Shown: positions 13,701 to 28,200 of the stretch, one piece after another | Layout: the number at the start of each line of letters is the position of its first letter | Numbering within the stretch: position 1 is the first letter of the stretch | From: Glandiceps talaboti | Taxonomy: Eukaryota > Hemichordata > Enteropneusta > Spengelidae | NCBI RefSeq assembly: GCF_964340395.1 | Contig: NC_135555.1 | Location: 3,513,501-3,577,500 of the forward strand | Direction of reading: 5' to 3' | DNA length: 64,000 bases | Notes under the pieces: generated by a model | Seen by the model: the letters and a program-made list of their open reading frames with translations, nothing else | Databases searched by the model: none | Told to the model about the DNA's origin: nothing | Translations under genes and position numbers: made by a program

Positions 13701-14772
13701 TAATACTAACTTCTTCAATCAAAAACAAAAATTTGGATCATTGAACAAAATATGACAGAATGATGATCATATTCCTAGCGATAGGGATTTCATATCATGT
13801 GATGAGGAGTCTGGATCTAGATGGAAATTCTGTAAGTAGTGCAGACAGGAAGGCAATACTATGCATGAAGGAGGCAACCAACCATAACCTTATGTACACA
13901 ATGAAAAAAACTATGAACCACCTTTTATAACCTACATTCTTACAACATGATGATTAATTAGGTAGCAGTCCCGACTGCGATGAGCCACAGTCTGACTAAT
14001 ACGTGTAAGGAGTTCATACTTTGGTCCCATCCACTCACACTGTGTCCCTGTCATATGGATTTACCTGATTACACACCAGAGTTGGTATTATTACTCTCGT
14101 CAATCCATGCATACTAAAAGTGGTAAGATGAAAGTAGGTTTGAACTGAATGAAAGATGGGTTAATTGCCAGTGAAGGAGACCTGAGTTGGAGTCATCTCA
14201 TATAATAAGTGTGACAGTATGTTGAATACTAATCATGACATTGATGTACATTATGAAAATCACTTGCAGACGCTATCTAGGTTTCCTTCAATCCTGGTAG
14301 GATTTACCAGTCTGTGTAAGCTAGGAGCTGTAAAGGATTACTTTAAATGTAATATTATAACTTGTGATAGGTATAGCTGGTTTGCAGAAAGGGTAGTCTG
14401 CTAATATGTTCTTGAAAGAAACCCTGGACTACTGTAATATGGCATTATGTCTACAAGAAAAAAAATCACCTTTAAGTTCAGCACAAATGGAGAATTATTT
14501 TACACAAAGATTATGCTTACATTTTAGCTTGTCTTCACCAAAATACAAAAAAACATATATCCAATAAAATCCAATCACTGTCATTTCTTTTATAATGAGA
14601 TAAAATAAAACACACTCAATTTCCACCAATATGTGCCTTCTACTACATATAACTGTAAACTGATTTATCTTTTCCATACAATGAGTAAAATTCTTCTTCT
14701 GTAAATCAAATTTAGAGTATGTCTTAATTGTTGAAAGCTTCCAAAGTGAAATAAATAAATCACTTCAAAACC

Positions 14773-14786
14773 TCTGTGTGTGTGTA

Positions 14787-14821
<35 letters not shown>
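14773..14821. repeat. GT dinucleotide microsatellite
   Basis: About 24 GT units with one TATGTATG interruption. Confidence 0.96.
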
Positions 14822-14823
<2 letters not shown>

Positions 14824-15382
14824 AATAAAGAACTAGCTCTTTCCATAGTAAACATTTATGCCGTGATATTTACAATGTTGAAAGTAAGGGTCATAGGTCA
14901 ATTTAACTGTCCCCATATGACCTTAAGTTGATCTTGTTCCACACACTCTTGTGATAAACGGTAACATTCCTCATATATGATATAATTACTCTTCTGTATA
15001 AAATTCACTGTCCTATATACTCATAGCCCTCTCAATTTCAAATATAGTGTCAAAGACTAATATTGTCCTTGTTTGACCTTTCCAGTTCCAAGTTGACCTT
15101 GTTATCGTGTCATAAATGGTCACATTCCTTACATGATTTCTTCTAAGCTGTGTAAAATACTCACCCTTATTCAAGTTAACACCAATTTAGTGTCAAAGGT
15201 CAACAATATCGACCTTTGACTTTGTTATCATTACCCTGTCAGAAATGGGAACATTCCATGTGTGATTTCCTTGATACTATAAAGTATATTCTTCTCAAAA
15301 ACATGTCCACTAACTTCTTAATCTTTGGGACCCAATTATGTGCACTCTGCAAGTTTTTCCTCTAGAGTACATACATGTACAG

Positions 15383-15780
15383 GACTTGGAATTAGCATTA
15401 GTCCAAGGTACATATAAAATGTAGACTACTAAACATGGTATCTAGACTACCAATTAGAAGTAGTCCAGGACACATAGACTACTAAACGTTGTATCTACAC
15501 TACCAATTAGAAGGAGTCCAGGACACATAGACTACTAAACATCGTATCTAGACTACCAATTAGAAGTAGTCCAGGACACATAGACTACTAAACATGGTAT
15601 TTAGACTACCAATTAGAAGTAGTCCAGGACACATAGACTACTAAACATCGTATCTAGACTACCAATTAGAAGTAGTCCAGGACACATAGACTACTAAACA
15701 TGGTATTTAGACTACCAATTAGAAGGAGTCCAGGACACATAGACTATTAAATATGGTATTTAGACTACCAAATTTACATA
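15383..15780. repeat. 53-bp tandem repeat, 7-8 units
   Basis: Units contain ACTACCAATTAGAAGTAGTC, CAGGACACATAGACTACTAA and ACATGGTATCTAG, with an exact 53-base spacing (for example ACTACC at 15499 and 15552). Units alternate between CATGG and CATCG variants. Three interior units are nearly identical. Confidence 0.9.
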
Positions 15781-16668
15781 AGACGGTAGACTCTAAGACC
15801 AAACTTTTAGCTGAAACCATTCACTTGGTGAAATCGGACTACCAAATGTAGAAGCTAATTTTAAACACTGGTAAACTATACATATGCATGTATGTTACAA
15901 TCAGGAAAAGATTCCATGCTGTGTCATAATTTGAAATCTATAAAGCACACCGTTGCCATAGTATTATGGAATGACAATTGATTTTTTCTGAGTGAAAATT
16001 TGGACATGCTGGAGGGGTAATGAAATTGTGTCAATCTTCTACACTGACAGGTATCAATAACATCGGGGATGGCTTGATGTATGCATTTAGTGAGAAATGA
16101 ACGTAGCTTTTCTATTGCACACATGCAGCTACAATCTGCAATTGTTCAAATCACATTTCAGGCACTTTCCATCAATTCCGAAATCTCTACAGATGCCTCA
16201 GTGGTAACCAAGGTGTAACCATGGCAACAGTTCTAAGAAATTCAGTTATTCATATATGTGATAGTATCAACATAAGGTTGACTATGTAATGTAAAAGGAG
16301 TAAATTGTACCAGTTGTAAGTTAGATTATAGTCCAACCATTTGAAGTCAGTCAGTGTATTATGTCCAAAAGGAAAGCACAAATCACCGGAAATTGTCTTC
16401 ATACCAGGAGTAATGAGATATTTATTCCCTAATATTTTGTCTTCATTTAGGTGAGAAAAATATGAATTACGTAATAGCCTATGAGTTAATAGAGACAAAA
16501 CCCTTATGTCGTGAGTATTTTCAGACTGAGTGATAAAAAATGTAGGAGATCGAGAATGATATAATTATACCCAGATTAAAGCTTGATTTAAGAAAAAAAT
16601 AGGGAAGGTAATGTTGATTTTGAATCTTTTGTCACAAATAATATTAAGCATTACATTAATTATGACTT

Positions 16669-16859
16669 AGACTATATATTGAAACCAATCAGTTGACTTG
16701 TTACTAACTGAAGACATAGACTATATATTGAAACCAATCAGTTGACTTGTTACTAACTGAAGACATAGACTATATATTGAAACCAATCAGTTGACTTGTT
16801 ACTAACTGAAGACATAGACTATATATTGAAACCAATCAATTGACTTGTTACTAACTGAA
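16669..16859. repeat. 49-bp tandem repeat, four units
   Basis: Units start at 16669, 16718, 16767 and 16816. Each reads AGACTATATATTGAAACCAA, then TCAGTTGACTTGTTACTAAC, then TGAAGACAT. Only one substitution (CAG to CAA in the fourth unit) is seen, so the array is young or homogenised. Confidence 0.92.
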
Positions 16860-17006
16860 GGGGAACTTATGACAGTTTATTTTTAGAAGTTATTTCACAT
16901 TAATTGTAACATGTATACTAATGTTGTGGTGATGTAAAATGAACAGGGTATGTATACAGTATTTTCTGTTTGAACACATACAACTTGGCTTGTACATGTT
17001 ATAATA

Positions 17007-17135
17007 TAGCCCAGAGACTTGTTTTGGTGTTACTATTTCGAGAACCTCTCTATGTCTTGAGATATTAATGCCAAGACAAGTCTCTAGGCTCGAGAGCTTC
17101 TTGAGATAGTAATGCCAAGACTAGTCTCTGGGCTA
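17007..17135. mobile_element. Foldback element, 129 bp (MITE-like)
   Basis: The left arm starts TAGCCCAGAGACTTGTTTTG. The right arm ends CTAGTCTCTGGGCTA. The arms are inverted over about 37 bases with a few mismatches. A related copy lies at 60947-61031 (TCTAGCCTACAGAC to TCTCTGGGCTAGAC). Confidence 0.65.
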
Positions 17136-17529
17136 GTTATGATATGTCAATATTTTAATACAGAACTAGCACTCAAAAATATAATATGGATGAAATTCAT
17201 TCTTTCTACAAATGGTCTTGAAATGTCTGGCTATCACCGCAAATTAGCTTTAACAACATCAATTGTAATTTACCAAAGAAACTTGAAGAGCTAATGAAAT
17301 GAAGATGATCATGGAAGAGACTAAAAAAATGTGCGTACCTGTCTTCATGTGTACTTGTAATACTTAATTATCATTACAAATTGGAAAAAGTAAATTGTCC
17401 AAGTAAATAACTCCAAGAAGTATGTCTTGTAGTGTGACATAGTTAAGTTTTGACTGGATAAAAATAAAGATGTAGCCATCAAAGAGACACCTGTCTTAAA
17501 TACTACAGAATCCCATGACACGTTAGTGC

Positions 17530-17667
17530 AAGTGTGGCATACTCAGGGTATTTGCATGAGTGCTTGCGGTGTTCTCAATGGTAGTACTTTCATGAGCATA
17601 GCAAGTGAAAGTACAGCAGAAAACACTGTAAGCACAAGTGCAAATATCCCTGAGTACCCACACTGGA
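17530..17667. mobile_element. Long imperfect foldback sequence
   Basis: The left arm, GTGTGG..TACTCAGGG.TATTTGCA..GTGCTT..GTGTT, is mirrored on the other strand by the right arm ending AAATATCCCTGAGTACCCAC. The arms are about 65 bases each with several mismatches, leaving a minimal loop. It overlaps a 67-codon open frame that is a by-product. Confidence 0.55.
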
Positions 17668-20600
17668 TCTTACCTTTCATATGGTTCTGTTGTTATTACA
17701 TATGTTTATGCCACATACATGGAGTTTGATGTACATTAGTTGTGATAAGATGAAATTGAGATGACCACTAAATGAGACTCAAAGGGCCTAATTTGAAGTA
17801 TATATTGACATGTAATACTGGGTGACTATTACAAATGTATTTAGAAAGGTCAAAGATGGTGAAATCCTTTACAATTTAGAAAACGTCTCTTTTTGAAATT
17901 ACGCTAACTTACAAGGCTATTTAGTATGTAGTGCAGTATTCACCAAGAGAGATGTAGAGTCATTAACTTGTTATACACAGGCATGCAACATGGAGAGAAT
18001 TGCAAAGTAAAAGCTACCAATTAGTCCCTGGTTGTCACATGTTACAAGCAAGAAGTACACCATGCAATATTGACTAATGAAAATTAATATTAAAATATAG
18101 ATATCATGCAACAAGGAATATTTTTGGACTGTAGATTGTTGTTATACTTAAAAATATTGCTACTCAGAGAGTCAGAAAATTATTCAGAATAAGCCCAGAT
18201 TTTTGCCAACATCTTGTCAGGATCACCAGGTGTGTAGTACAATGGGTAAGGTTATCAGGCTTACTGCTGCAGACATGTGAGACAAGTTAGAATAACACAG
18301 CTGAAATCAGCTTCATACCAGTGTTTCAGTTGAGGTTGGGTCTTTTCTGATGTATGTATTAAAATGGCTTCCTTTAACCTGTACCTTTACAGTACTCTGT
18401 GTTGTGCCAGCAGTTGACTTGTTCATTGTAGTACACCCCTTACGATGATGATGAGATTTTGGCAACTGGGGGAATTTTTATCAAAATTTTCTGACTGTAA
18501 TAAGGAATAGTTTTATTTAATTTCAATATGGCTGTTCTTCTCTATTATGTAGGAAGATACCAGTGTATGTATGTGGGTTTTCACAGGCTAGCATGTAAAA
18601 TGACAAAGCTCCTTATGTCATTCTTATTTCCCTTGGCTGAACAAAGCCTCCTTATGTCACTCACTATTTCCCCCGTGATGAACAAGCCAAATATCGTAAA
18701 CTTATAGGAACTAAAAGTAGCACTTATGAGGTATTTAGTGGTTATATTATCCAATGTATCTGTACATGTGTGTTTTATCTTTTGCACTGATCAAACAGCT
18801 GCAGTCATAATCCTATAATGTAGTGGTGAGCCAGGTCAAGACCTTAGAGTGGTAAAAAATGCAGTAGCTGTCATAGTATGTATTCTGAGAAGTTTTGACA
18901 GTCGTTGCCATTTAGTGTTGTAATGAAATCTGTGGAAAAGAATTTGACGTGTAAACTGAACTGTAATTAAATGATAGCATTCACAGTAATAGTATACTAT
19001 AACTTAGATTCTGCTTACATGTGACTCATTCGACAAATGTACCTGACTTCGATCAATAGTATATATACTGTATTTATAATTTGTACTTCATAATTTTACA
19101 AGAGTTTCCAATGAGTAAAACTAAGTTTTTTATCAAAATAGTTGTGAGTGTACTGTTTTTCTATGTGACTGTAATAGAAATATACAAACAGTGGTCTTGT
19201 AACAAAATATCTTGTATCTAACACCTTCTGATCTGATCTGATCTCTTTTGGGGTTTTATTTTCTTAGCAAATGTGATAAATGTTACATCAGAATCTGTCT
19301 AAACTTATACATGAACTTTGGAAGTGAAAATAATGCAAACAAATAATTGTCATTCAAGGTTTTTGAAATGTTGCATTTTTATCAGCCAAAAAAAGGGTAA
19401 AGAAAACCCCAAATAGATGAGAAGGCGTTTGTGATTATATGGATAAATGTCAATATCCTACCTGCATACATACATACACCATAATGATAATGTGTAGTGA
19501 AGCAACCTTAGCTACCTTCTTTGAATCTTTCAGAGATGTCTTTTTGGATAAAGTGAATCAAGGTTATGTACCTTCTTTGAATTAAACCATAATGTTTTAA
19601 TCACATGGTCTTGGGTTATTACTACCTTATCAGTGGAATGTTGTAAGGATAGAATCATTCTTTTATTCAGGATCAATTTTCGGCTCTGATCGACTTTCGT
19701 TTTTCACACCCAATTTTATTCTAAATTTTACACTGACCTTTAAAGTTCTGTTCTCTAAAAAATCCACTCCAATTTGAAAATGACCTTTTTTTTTTTATAT
19801 ATGGCTGGTTTTTTTCTGTATTTACACATATGAAACATAAATTTGATATCTGACTTTAATATAGACAACAGTTGCTGTAAAATACAAGAAATGAGCTTGA
19901 AGGCCAAGGGTTAATAGTTGCATATGGTAGAAGTGTGATATCCTACTGTCCCCAAGTGTAATTTGTAAGTTTTCCTACTATTGATATTGTATCCAAGGCC
20001 TTGGTGCACCAGCTGCCTTGGATTCAAGCTTCCAGTATCAATACAACCAAAACACGTTTGGAAAAACTAGAATTCATGTCAGGTTCACGGTAACTGCCCC
20101 CAGTGGAATGCCATGGCCCTAAGAAATTAGTACACTAGGGAAAGGCCAAACATTGAGATTGACTGTTTACTTTTAATAGGGTAGTATATGCAATGGATTT
20201 GTTGCTACATTCTTCAGTTTGATACATGACTGGCACAAACACATTGACATAGCCTATTAACACATGGCATTTACCAATGTATCTATGAATCACAGTGACC
20301 TAGTTTCCAGAAACCCCTACAAAAGTCCAGTCCCCACCTAAATCAATTCAAAACCAATTCAAACTGAATTGATTCAGTTATCAGTTTCTGTCCCCCGAGA
20401 ATACTGAGCAACTGAAATGATTCAGGTAAATCAGTTTCTGTCGCTTGAGAATACTTAGCAAGTGATTTGAATTCATTTACTTTTGCTTTTGTGTCTGTTC
20501 CAAACTGTGAATTGGTTCAAAATCAGCCCCTCAGAGGTGGAATCAAAAAACAATTCAATAAATCAGTTCAAACTAGTGGCAAACTGACTTGAAGTTGATT

Positions 20601-21546
20601 TTGAACCAATTCAACTTTCCATGTTGGGACAGGGGGCTATTGTCTAAGAATGACAAAGATGGATTGAAAGCTAAAATAACTTGTCAGACAGTGTGTCTCA
20701 AGAGATACAGTATTCCATGTTATCAGTTAAAGTCTGTAAACAGTGTTGACTAGGGCCTATTGTTTGCTTGTATAAATATTTTATGAATGCATATGGAATG
20801 TGTTTTTTCCACAATATTTTAAAGGAAAACATTTAGTTATTCATTTTAGTGATATTGAAATGAAATCTGTTTGTAATAACAAAATGTATTATGGAAATGT
20901 ATTGTTTGATGTGATCTCTATGTGTACCAACATGTTTGGGGTCAAAGGTCATCATTTCTATCTAAACCCATTACACAATCTATCATCAATAATGTGTTTT
21001 GCAAAACAAAACACTTCAGAATAATCAAGAAAATTTGACATTGTTGGTCCTTGGGAGATAGAGCTCTCAAAATCCTGTAATCTCCTAAGTTGATGTGTAT
21101 AGCAACCAACAATGTAGTATTACTTGGAAGATGTTTATGGATGTCTGCATATCAATAGGAGTTTTAGGGCAACAGATCAATGTAGGAAAAGAAATCTAAT
21201 TACTGTGGATTAGAAGTGCCATTTTTTTTACCTAAATAAGTTTTCATTCAAGAAAAGTGATTTTCATCCCAACAGAGCCAATGGATGTCCACAAAACCAA
21301 TATCAAATAGTTTCAGAAAATTTGCACCATAAATATAGAAAAGTGTTCCTTGTAAATGTTTCTGGTTTATACATGACCAAGCGTTCTCATTATTTATGAA
21401 TAGCCGAGTAGTGTTTTGCATGTTCAGGTCGACATTACTTGTAACTAAGTTTAATAGAACCCCTTGGTCATGTAACAAGTACTGTTTATTACTACGTATT
21501 AGTATTACCAACCCGAAGAATGTAGTTGGGATGCTCTTATATTTTT

Positions 21547-21642
21547 AGCCTAGAGCCAAGTCATGTGGGGATTTTGATTATTGTGTGGGGAGCCGATAAT
21601 CAACCACCCCACCACCACCACCACATGACTTGACTCAAGGCT
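21547..21642. mobile_element. 96-bp foldback element
   Basis: Arms 21547-21568 (AGCCTAGAGCCAAGTCATGT..) and 21621-21642 are inverted repeats matching at 20 of 22 positions. The interior contains a CCA run. Confidence 0.65.
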
Positions 21643-21873
21643 GATGTATTTATTAAGACTTGGCAGATTTGATGATGATTTTCTTAAGATTACAGATCAA
21701 TCCATGTTACATTGTCTTTTCATGAAGTGAAAGATTTGTCATCAATTCTGTGTAGATTGGTAGGTCATTTACTCCAAACGTTACCTTGCCATCAATAAAG
21801 CAGATTTCAAGCACATAGAAACTTGATTTCATTCCTCAAATCCTAATTTCAATGTTTCATTGCTATATTACAG

Positions 21874-22280
21874 TGAAGTATTTGAGAGAAGTAACACCGT
21901 ACTTCAGAAGAAGCACAATAATTGGTGAAGTCGGATGGGAAAATACGTCGCCATATGTCATCAAAGAACCAGGTGCCAACCCTAGTGCAACTCGCAGCAA
22001 CTGGACTGAAATGAAAACAATACCTTTGAAACTTTGTTATGTTACACGTAATCTAACTATGCCTAATCCAGAACAGAATATAATAGAGTTGCATTCACCT
22101 GATGGACGTAGTTCTTGTATATTGCGGTGTAAAGATGCCAATAGTGCCAGTCAGTGGTTTTCAGCGATACATGCCAATGTTAGTATTCTTGCTACCAATG
22201 CTATCCAGGAAGCAAATGAAATCTTACGGTCTGCACCGGGCAGTAGAGAAATCAGATACATGGGTTGGCTTAGTGAACAG
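21874..22280 (+). CDS. SNTB: Syntrophin exon: linker and second half of PH1, start of PH2
   Basis: The acceptor TATATTACAG ends at 21873 and the donor GTGAGT starts at 22281. The exon enters in phase 1 (a first V codon is split) and leaves in phase 0 after SEQ. It carries the conserved [11 protein letters not shown] start, a low-conservation linker, then the PH1 second half with [16 protein letters not shown]. Reading continues open for about 20 codons into the intron, which is chance. Confidence 0.94.
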
Positions 22281-25200
22281 GTGAGTTTTGTTGCTATGGT
22301 AACAGTTTTGTTAACTGTATCGAGAATGTTGATTTTGTACTATATCTGAACATATTTTAGTTAGATATTTTTTGAGGCATGAGGCTTGTTGCTATGGTAA
22401 CAGTTTGTGAACCATATTCGACAATGTTGCTCTTGGACTAGATTTGTAGATTTTCAGAATAATTTGTAGTTAGATATTTTGGAATCAGTAGCTGAATATT
22501 AACATATTTTACAACTCTAGTCCAGTACAACTCTAGTCCAGTACAAGTCTAGTCCAGTATTACAGCCTTTTCTATAGCCACTTCCTGTAAACAGTAAGCA
22601 TGCTCAGTCTGGATTGCAAGTTCCCTATTGTGCCATGTACACAAACAGTTGTCTGACAAAGCTAGAGAAAAAAAATTGATTCTGAACAATCCTGTTTTCT
22701 GTTTATGGCTCCATTAATGCCAGAACCTGTGATTGATACCTTTAACCTTGAAGTGTGAACTACATTTTATTGTGAACCCAGAATTAGCCTAGGACTACAT
22801 TCTTCAATTCTAGACACTGTAGGTGTTTTCACCTACTCTCCAGGAGACTAAGAACATTGAGTTAAACCAGAAGTGAGCATTTAAGAACCCTGTTGTGTCA
22901 TGTACTACAAAGATATACTATCAATTAGTTTTCAGTATTTCAGAACATACAACTTTCTACAAACGTAACCTCACAAATGTCCCCACTTGCTTATGACAGA
23001 CAATTTAAAGACATGTAGTGTCAAAGATCAAAATTTAAAGTCATCACAGGTGGCCAGACTGGTGTCAAAAAGAACAAACATGGCATGCACTATGGTTTGA
23101 GATCATATAAATTATCCTGTAGCACCTTCTAAATCGACCAAATAACTGTCATACTTGTCCCAGTCTATATGTATGTCATGGTTTAAACAAAGTGGGGTTG
23201 TTACTTGTTAAAATGAATTGTGTAGATCAGGGCTAAAATGAATTCTACAAGTAAATCTGACAAGTACACATACCACAACACATGACAGTAAAACCACATA
23301 CTATGAACAGCTACTGGTGCATGACATTGCAACACAATGTACAAATCAGAGAGTTTTAAAAAAATGTGTAACCGGATGTGTTGGTTAGGGTTTTGAACTT
23401 GAGTAACAAGGGGGGGGGGGGGGGGGTTTCAGATAAATATTGGGCTGTACATTTCTCTACCTTGTGTCATAAACTAGGTGAACCCCAGAATATCAAGCTA
23501 TACATGTATATTTCTCTACCTTATATCTTAACCAAGGGGAACCCTAGTAAAATACCCAAAGGACTTGAGTAGTTTTTGCCAACTTTAATACCACCAACCT
23601 ATACATTTGTGACCAGAATTACAAAGCTGCATAACAACAACAAATAGTACATTGTACAGTCAATGTTTAACAGATAGTATATTACAGTGTTATGTTGATA
23701 TAGACATTTACACCACAGTAGCAACAACAAATTGCAGTAAATGTTCATCTTCACATCTCTGTGGAGATAACCCAGAGACTTAGCTATCTGGAACAACACA
23801 CTGGCTTTTGCGACAGATAACCAAGTTTACTTGTGGAGATACATTTTGAGAATTGTATTCTGTAGAACATGAATTGTTCACATACCTTGCATTTCATTTA
23901 TGACATATATTTTATCTGTCAACAAAACTATTATTATTTTATTTTACTTTTCTCCTTCCTATTAGTGTCATAATGAAGGTAGCTCTCCACACTGGAAACA
24001 AGTTTTTGTAGCTTTAACAGACAAAGATACCCTTATGTATGACAGTGTTCCATGGACCAGGGAAGAATGGGCAGCACCTTACCAAAGTCATCCCTTACTA
24101 GCCACAAGGTAAGTTACTTTTAAGCGTCAATGTGACCAGGTGTTCAGGGTCACTTGTGGTCAACTAATTTACCATTTAAAGAGAGTCTACATTAACATAT
24201 ATGGCCTTTCCGCAAGTATGTTTTCTTTCTCGTGTGACCTTTACCATATAGGTCAAAATATAAAAAAATCATTTCATTCATTAGTCACACAGAAACAAGA
24301 TATTTAGGGTTTTCATGTGTCCCTGTTTTTCCAGAACTCACTCTTCCATTTCAGTAAATGTTAATCGAAATCCTTTTTTTCACCTAAGAATTTGAATCCA
24401 TGACAACGCAAATGTTCAAATAGCATAGGATGTATTACGACACATTTCAATGAAATATTAAATCATCCATGCAAATGAAATTGTCTGAGTAACACTAGAT
24501 CTCAGTGTGAGTAGTAAATAAGAGATATTACGTTAGACTCAGCCATCAATATGTAACCTAATGGATCGTCTACAATTGAATCCACATTTTCAAATGAAGT
24601 TTTAATATTTTAGCCTTGGTACTACTAGTTTGGCTATTAATTTCATATGCTGATATTATCAGTGCAATTGAATTATTATCATTTTCAAATGAAGTTTTAA
24701 TATTTTAGCCTCAGTACTAATATTTTTTGGAAATATTAATTTCATTTGTACCCCCCATCAAGTATGTTACTGTACATGCATTGAAATTACATCAGCAAGA
24801 AATGAGTAGAAATAAAACTTGAATCGTTGACTTGTTTTGCTCCCAGCTAGCAGGCTTTGAAATTATGGGATATATGAAAGTCATTGAAGTAGCCTCACTT
24901 ACAGTTCAGTGCTAAAATCTGACATACTGAAGTTGACATCCCATGGGTGTCATCAACTCTTCTACAGTATGACCTTTGACCTGTGACATACCTTACTGCA
25001 GGACTCAGTCGTAAGGAGTGACTGAAAGAATTAATATTCAGTGTAATTAATATGCAAATACTAAGATTAATGATGTGATGATCAAAACCTGATATAGAGT
25101 TCATAAATGATATTCTGTACAGTTTATTCTCTTTGTGTGAAAAAAACATACTGCAATGATGCAGAAAGAAGTCAGCTAAGGTTGAAGTATAAAGCTCAAG

Positions 25201-28200
25201 GGAAAGACATAAAAAATTGAAAGCAGTCCCTGACACATTTAAATTTATTGTGTCTCATAAGATTCTAGCATTTATTCACACTTTCAGAACGGTGTCAAAT
25301 TTATGTCCTATGCTGTCATAAATTGAGTTTAAAAATAGTCTGTTATTAAAATATGATGTCATGGTGTCATATAATGCTACCAGTAAATTCAAAATTTTCC
25401 TGTACGTGTCAATGTTTGAACTTTTCTAGAAATTATTATTGCAATGTTGTATTGTATAGTTCTCAATAACGTGAAGACTGAAATTTTTTGTCATTTATTT
25501 GCCTGAAAACAGATTAACAATTTGATATATAAAAAGAACACATTTTGTTATCACAGTATGTACACGCCTCAGAATTAAAATTCTTTAACTTTTGCCAATA
25601 CTTTGTTCAAGAAATGTCAAACCCATTCTCAATTAAAATCAAGAAAAGAAATCAGACATCATCGTGCAAATTTTTGAAGTAGTGGTCAAAATGAAATAAA
25701 AATTGAGCCATTTTAGAATCCAATATGGCCGCCGACTACTGTAAAACTCTATGGTATATCAAAATTGAGCCATTTTAAAATCCAATATGGCCGCCGACTA
25801 CTGTAAAACTCTATGGTATATCAAAATTAGGCTATTTTAGAATCCAATATGGCCACCGACTACTGTGTTAACTCTACAGTATACATAAGATATTGTCGGT
25901 ATCCTTAAAAATAAGACGATGAAAACCCAATTTTCTGTTATTGTTTCAAAAGAACTAGGAACAAGCTTTCATATGGCTAAGTTTGGTGAGATTTTTAAGT
26001 ACTTTGATTTACAAAAAAATTGGTACTCAAGGCACATTCTACTATAATAACTCCTGATATTGTATTTTCACATTATCCTTGATTGGTATGCCTGTGATGA
26101 GATCACTCTCATATAGATATGATTGTTTTGAAATGAATATGAAAGCAGTGAATTATGGTTGCTGAATATTGAATTCTCTGTATAGAAGTTAGTTTGAAAT
26201 GATGGGAGGCTACGTGACCAGAGGCTCAGTAAGAAAAACAAAGCCTGTGCCCGTGTCTGTATTTGATCAATACTTAAACCAGTATACAATACCGTAGTGA
26301 TTGGAAAATAATCATTCTCCAACTGTAATGAGAAACCCACACAGATAGCTTCAAGTCATTTTCACACTTTTAATTTACAAATTTGTATGCAGATTGTCAA
26401 GATGATAATGGCAGATTTGTCAAAGTGAGTGATTTGCAATGTATCTTAGTATCTTGCAGATATTGTACCAACAGTGTAAAAAAAAATCAATCAATCAACC
26501 AACAGACTTCTGATCTTTCGTTGAGCAACAACAAAAAAGACTAATATACTACAATGATGTAGTTGATAAGGCCAAGCAAAAAAAAAATTGTGGTTCAGAT
26601 TGCCTTACCCAACTTACTTGTTTTCTGCTGATTCAAAAGTTGTTTATGTAGCTTGAAAAAAAAATTGTGTAAAACATGGTGTGAGAACCATAAATTGTAA
26701 TGAAATAACATATGACCTTATCCCTGCCTACAAAGATACATGAAAGTAATCAGGATAGCTGTGCCTTTAGTTAATGTATAGTCCTCAACTCTTCACTAAA
26801 TTACACCACATAACAAAACATATCACATAACAAAACATATCACATAACAAAACATATCACATAACAAAACATATCAAAATATTTTCTCACAAGAGAGTAC
26901 CATAGTCCTCAAATCTTCACTAAATTACACCACAAAACATACCAAAATATTTTTTTCACACGAGACAGTTAGTACCATAGTCCTCAACTCTTAACTAAAT
27001 TACACCACAAAACACATGGAAATGTTCTCTCACATGAGACGATTGGTACCATATATCATTATATGTACCAGTATATCAGTCCACACATCAAATTATATTT
27101 TCCATTCAGGCTACATGCTCAATGTTCAATTATACCGCTGTCATGACATTACTAGTCATAGCTGGCATGACAAGCAAGGGTTCTTACAAGTACTTGTTAT
27201 TTACACATTGACAGATTTAAGCATTTAATGACTCATTCTCAAACTCCATCATAGTTTCCCCTTCAATTTGCAATGTGTGAGAATTCATTATATCTCAGTG
27301 TTTGTTTGAGTGTGTTAGCTTGTGATTTATTCATCATGAATCAGAGTAGGTGTTACATCAAATTTAAGTCATTTCACAAAGAGTGTGTGATTTTCAACTG
27401 ACGAATAAGTAATTTCCTTAACAGATAAAAACATTATGCTTCAGTTTACAGATAAGATGGCTTCCTGTTTTCAGTTTCTTTTCAATATGCTTTGAACACC
27501 TGCATTGAGTTTGATATTGAAAGCTCTGAGTTCCCCAACAACACTTGTGAAAATGCATCTTCAATAACATTGATAGCATGTATGATATTATGGCTATGTA
27601 AATGAGTATGCAAATTTGCAAATTATCTTTTTTGAATATGTAAATTATGTATCATACATATGTAAATGTTATGCAAATGAACATTTGCATACATTTTCAT
27701 ACATCTCTTGCAATCAATGCATTCAGCTCATGCATATATATTGCAAATTAACGATCAAACAGTATTGAGGACAGTTTGACAAAACCTGTCAACCTGAAAA
27801 GGTAATATGTTATTTGTAAGTACTAGTAATAAGAACCCTTGGTTGTGGTACAAGAACTTATTATTGCTGTTTTACCGACCAGATGAATGCATTTAAGAAT
27901 AGTATTGAGGTGTTTATTGATTAATGTCTTATACGCCAGGTACATGTATGTTTATCTTGTCATTATGGTGTTGATAATATATGTGTACCACCCATAAACT
28001 GAAATTCAGTAAAACCTATCCACAGCAATATGTCCAAATGATCTACAGTCAAGTATACAACATTCTGTATGGAGTCAATTGTCATTCAACTGTAGACTTA
28101 TAGATGTCTTATTAATGTACACATACAGTGACACTTGTGCAGTTCATTGTAACACTGTAAAACACATGACAGTGTCACTTGTCCAGTGAATTGTAACACT

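Larger units (their letters stand above)
1..21873 (+). other. Unassigned 5' stretch, probably a long syntrophin intron
   Basis: No exon could be supported here on either strand. In particular I found no PDZ-like sequence that would belong to syntrophin. Open frames are short, lack family features and often overlap repeats. The stretch holds a LINE 3' end (4967-5325), two tRNA-headed SINEs, tandem repeats at 4085-4330, 15383-15780 and 16669-16859, GT/CCA microsatellites, foldback elements near 17.0, 17.6 and 21.6 kb, and copies of dispersed repeats. Confidence 0.6.

Noticed and set aside
15383-15780. CRISPR-like array (regularly spaced repeats)
   Set aside because: Whole 53-bp units are repeated with no unique spacers, and the genome is animal.
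20330-20640. Cluster of AATTGATTCA/TGAATTGGTTC words suggesting a foldback
   Set aside because: Words are short, overlapping and of mixed orientation; I could not define arms or boundaries.
24895-25236. 113-codon minus-strand open frame in the large syntrophin intron
   Set aside because: No family features; intronic and antisense.
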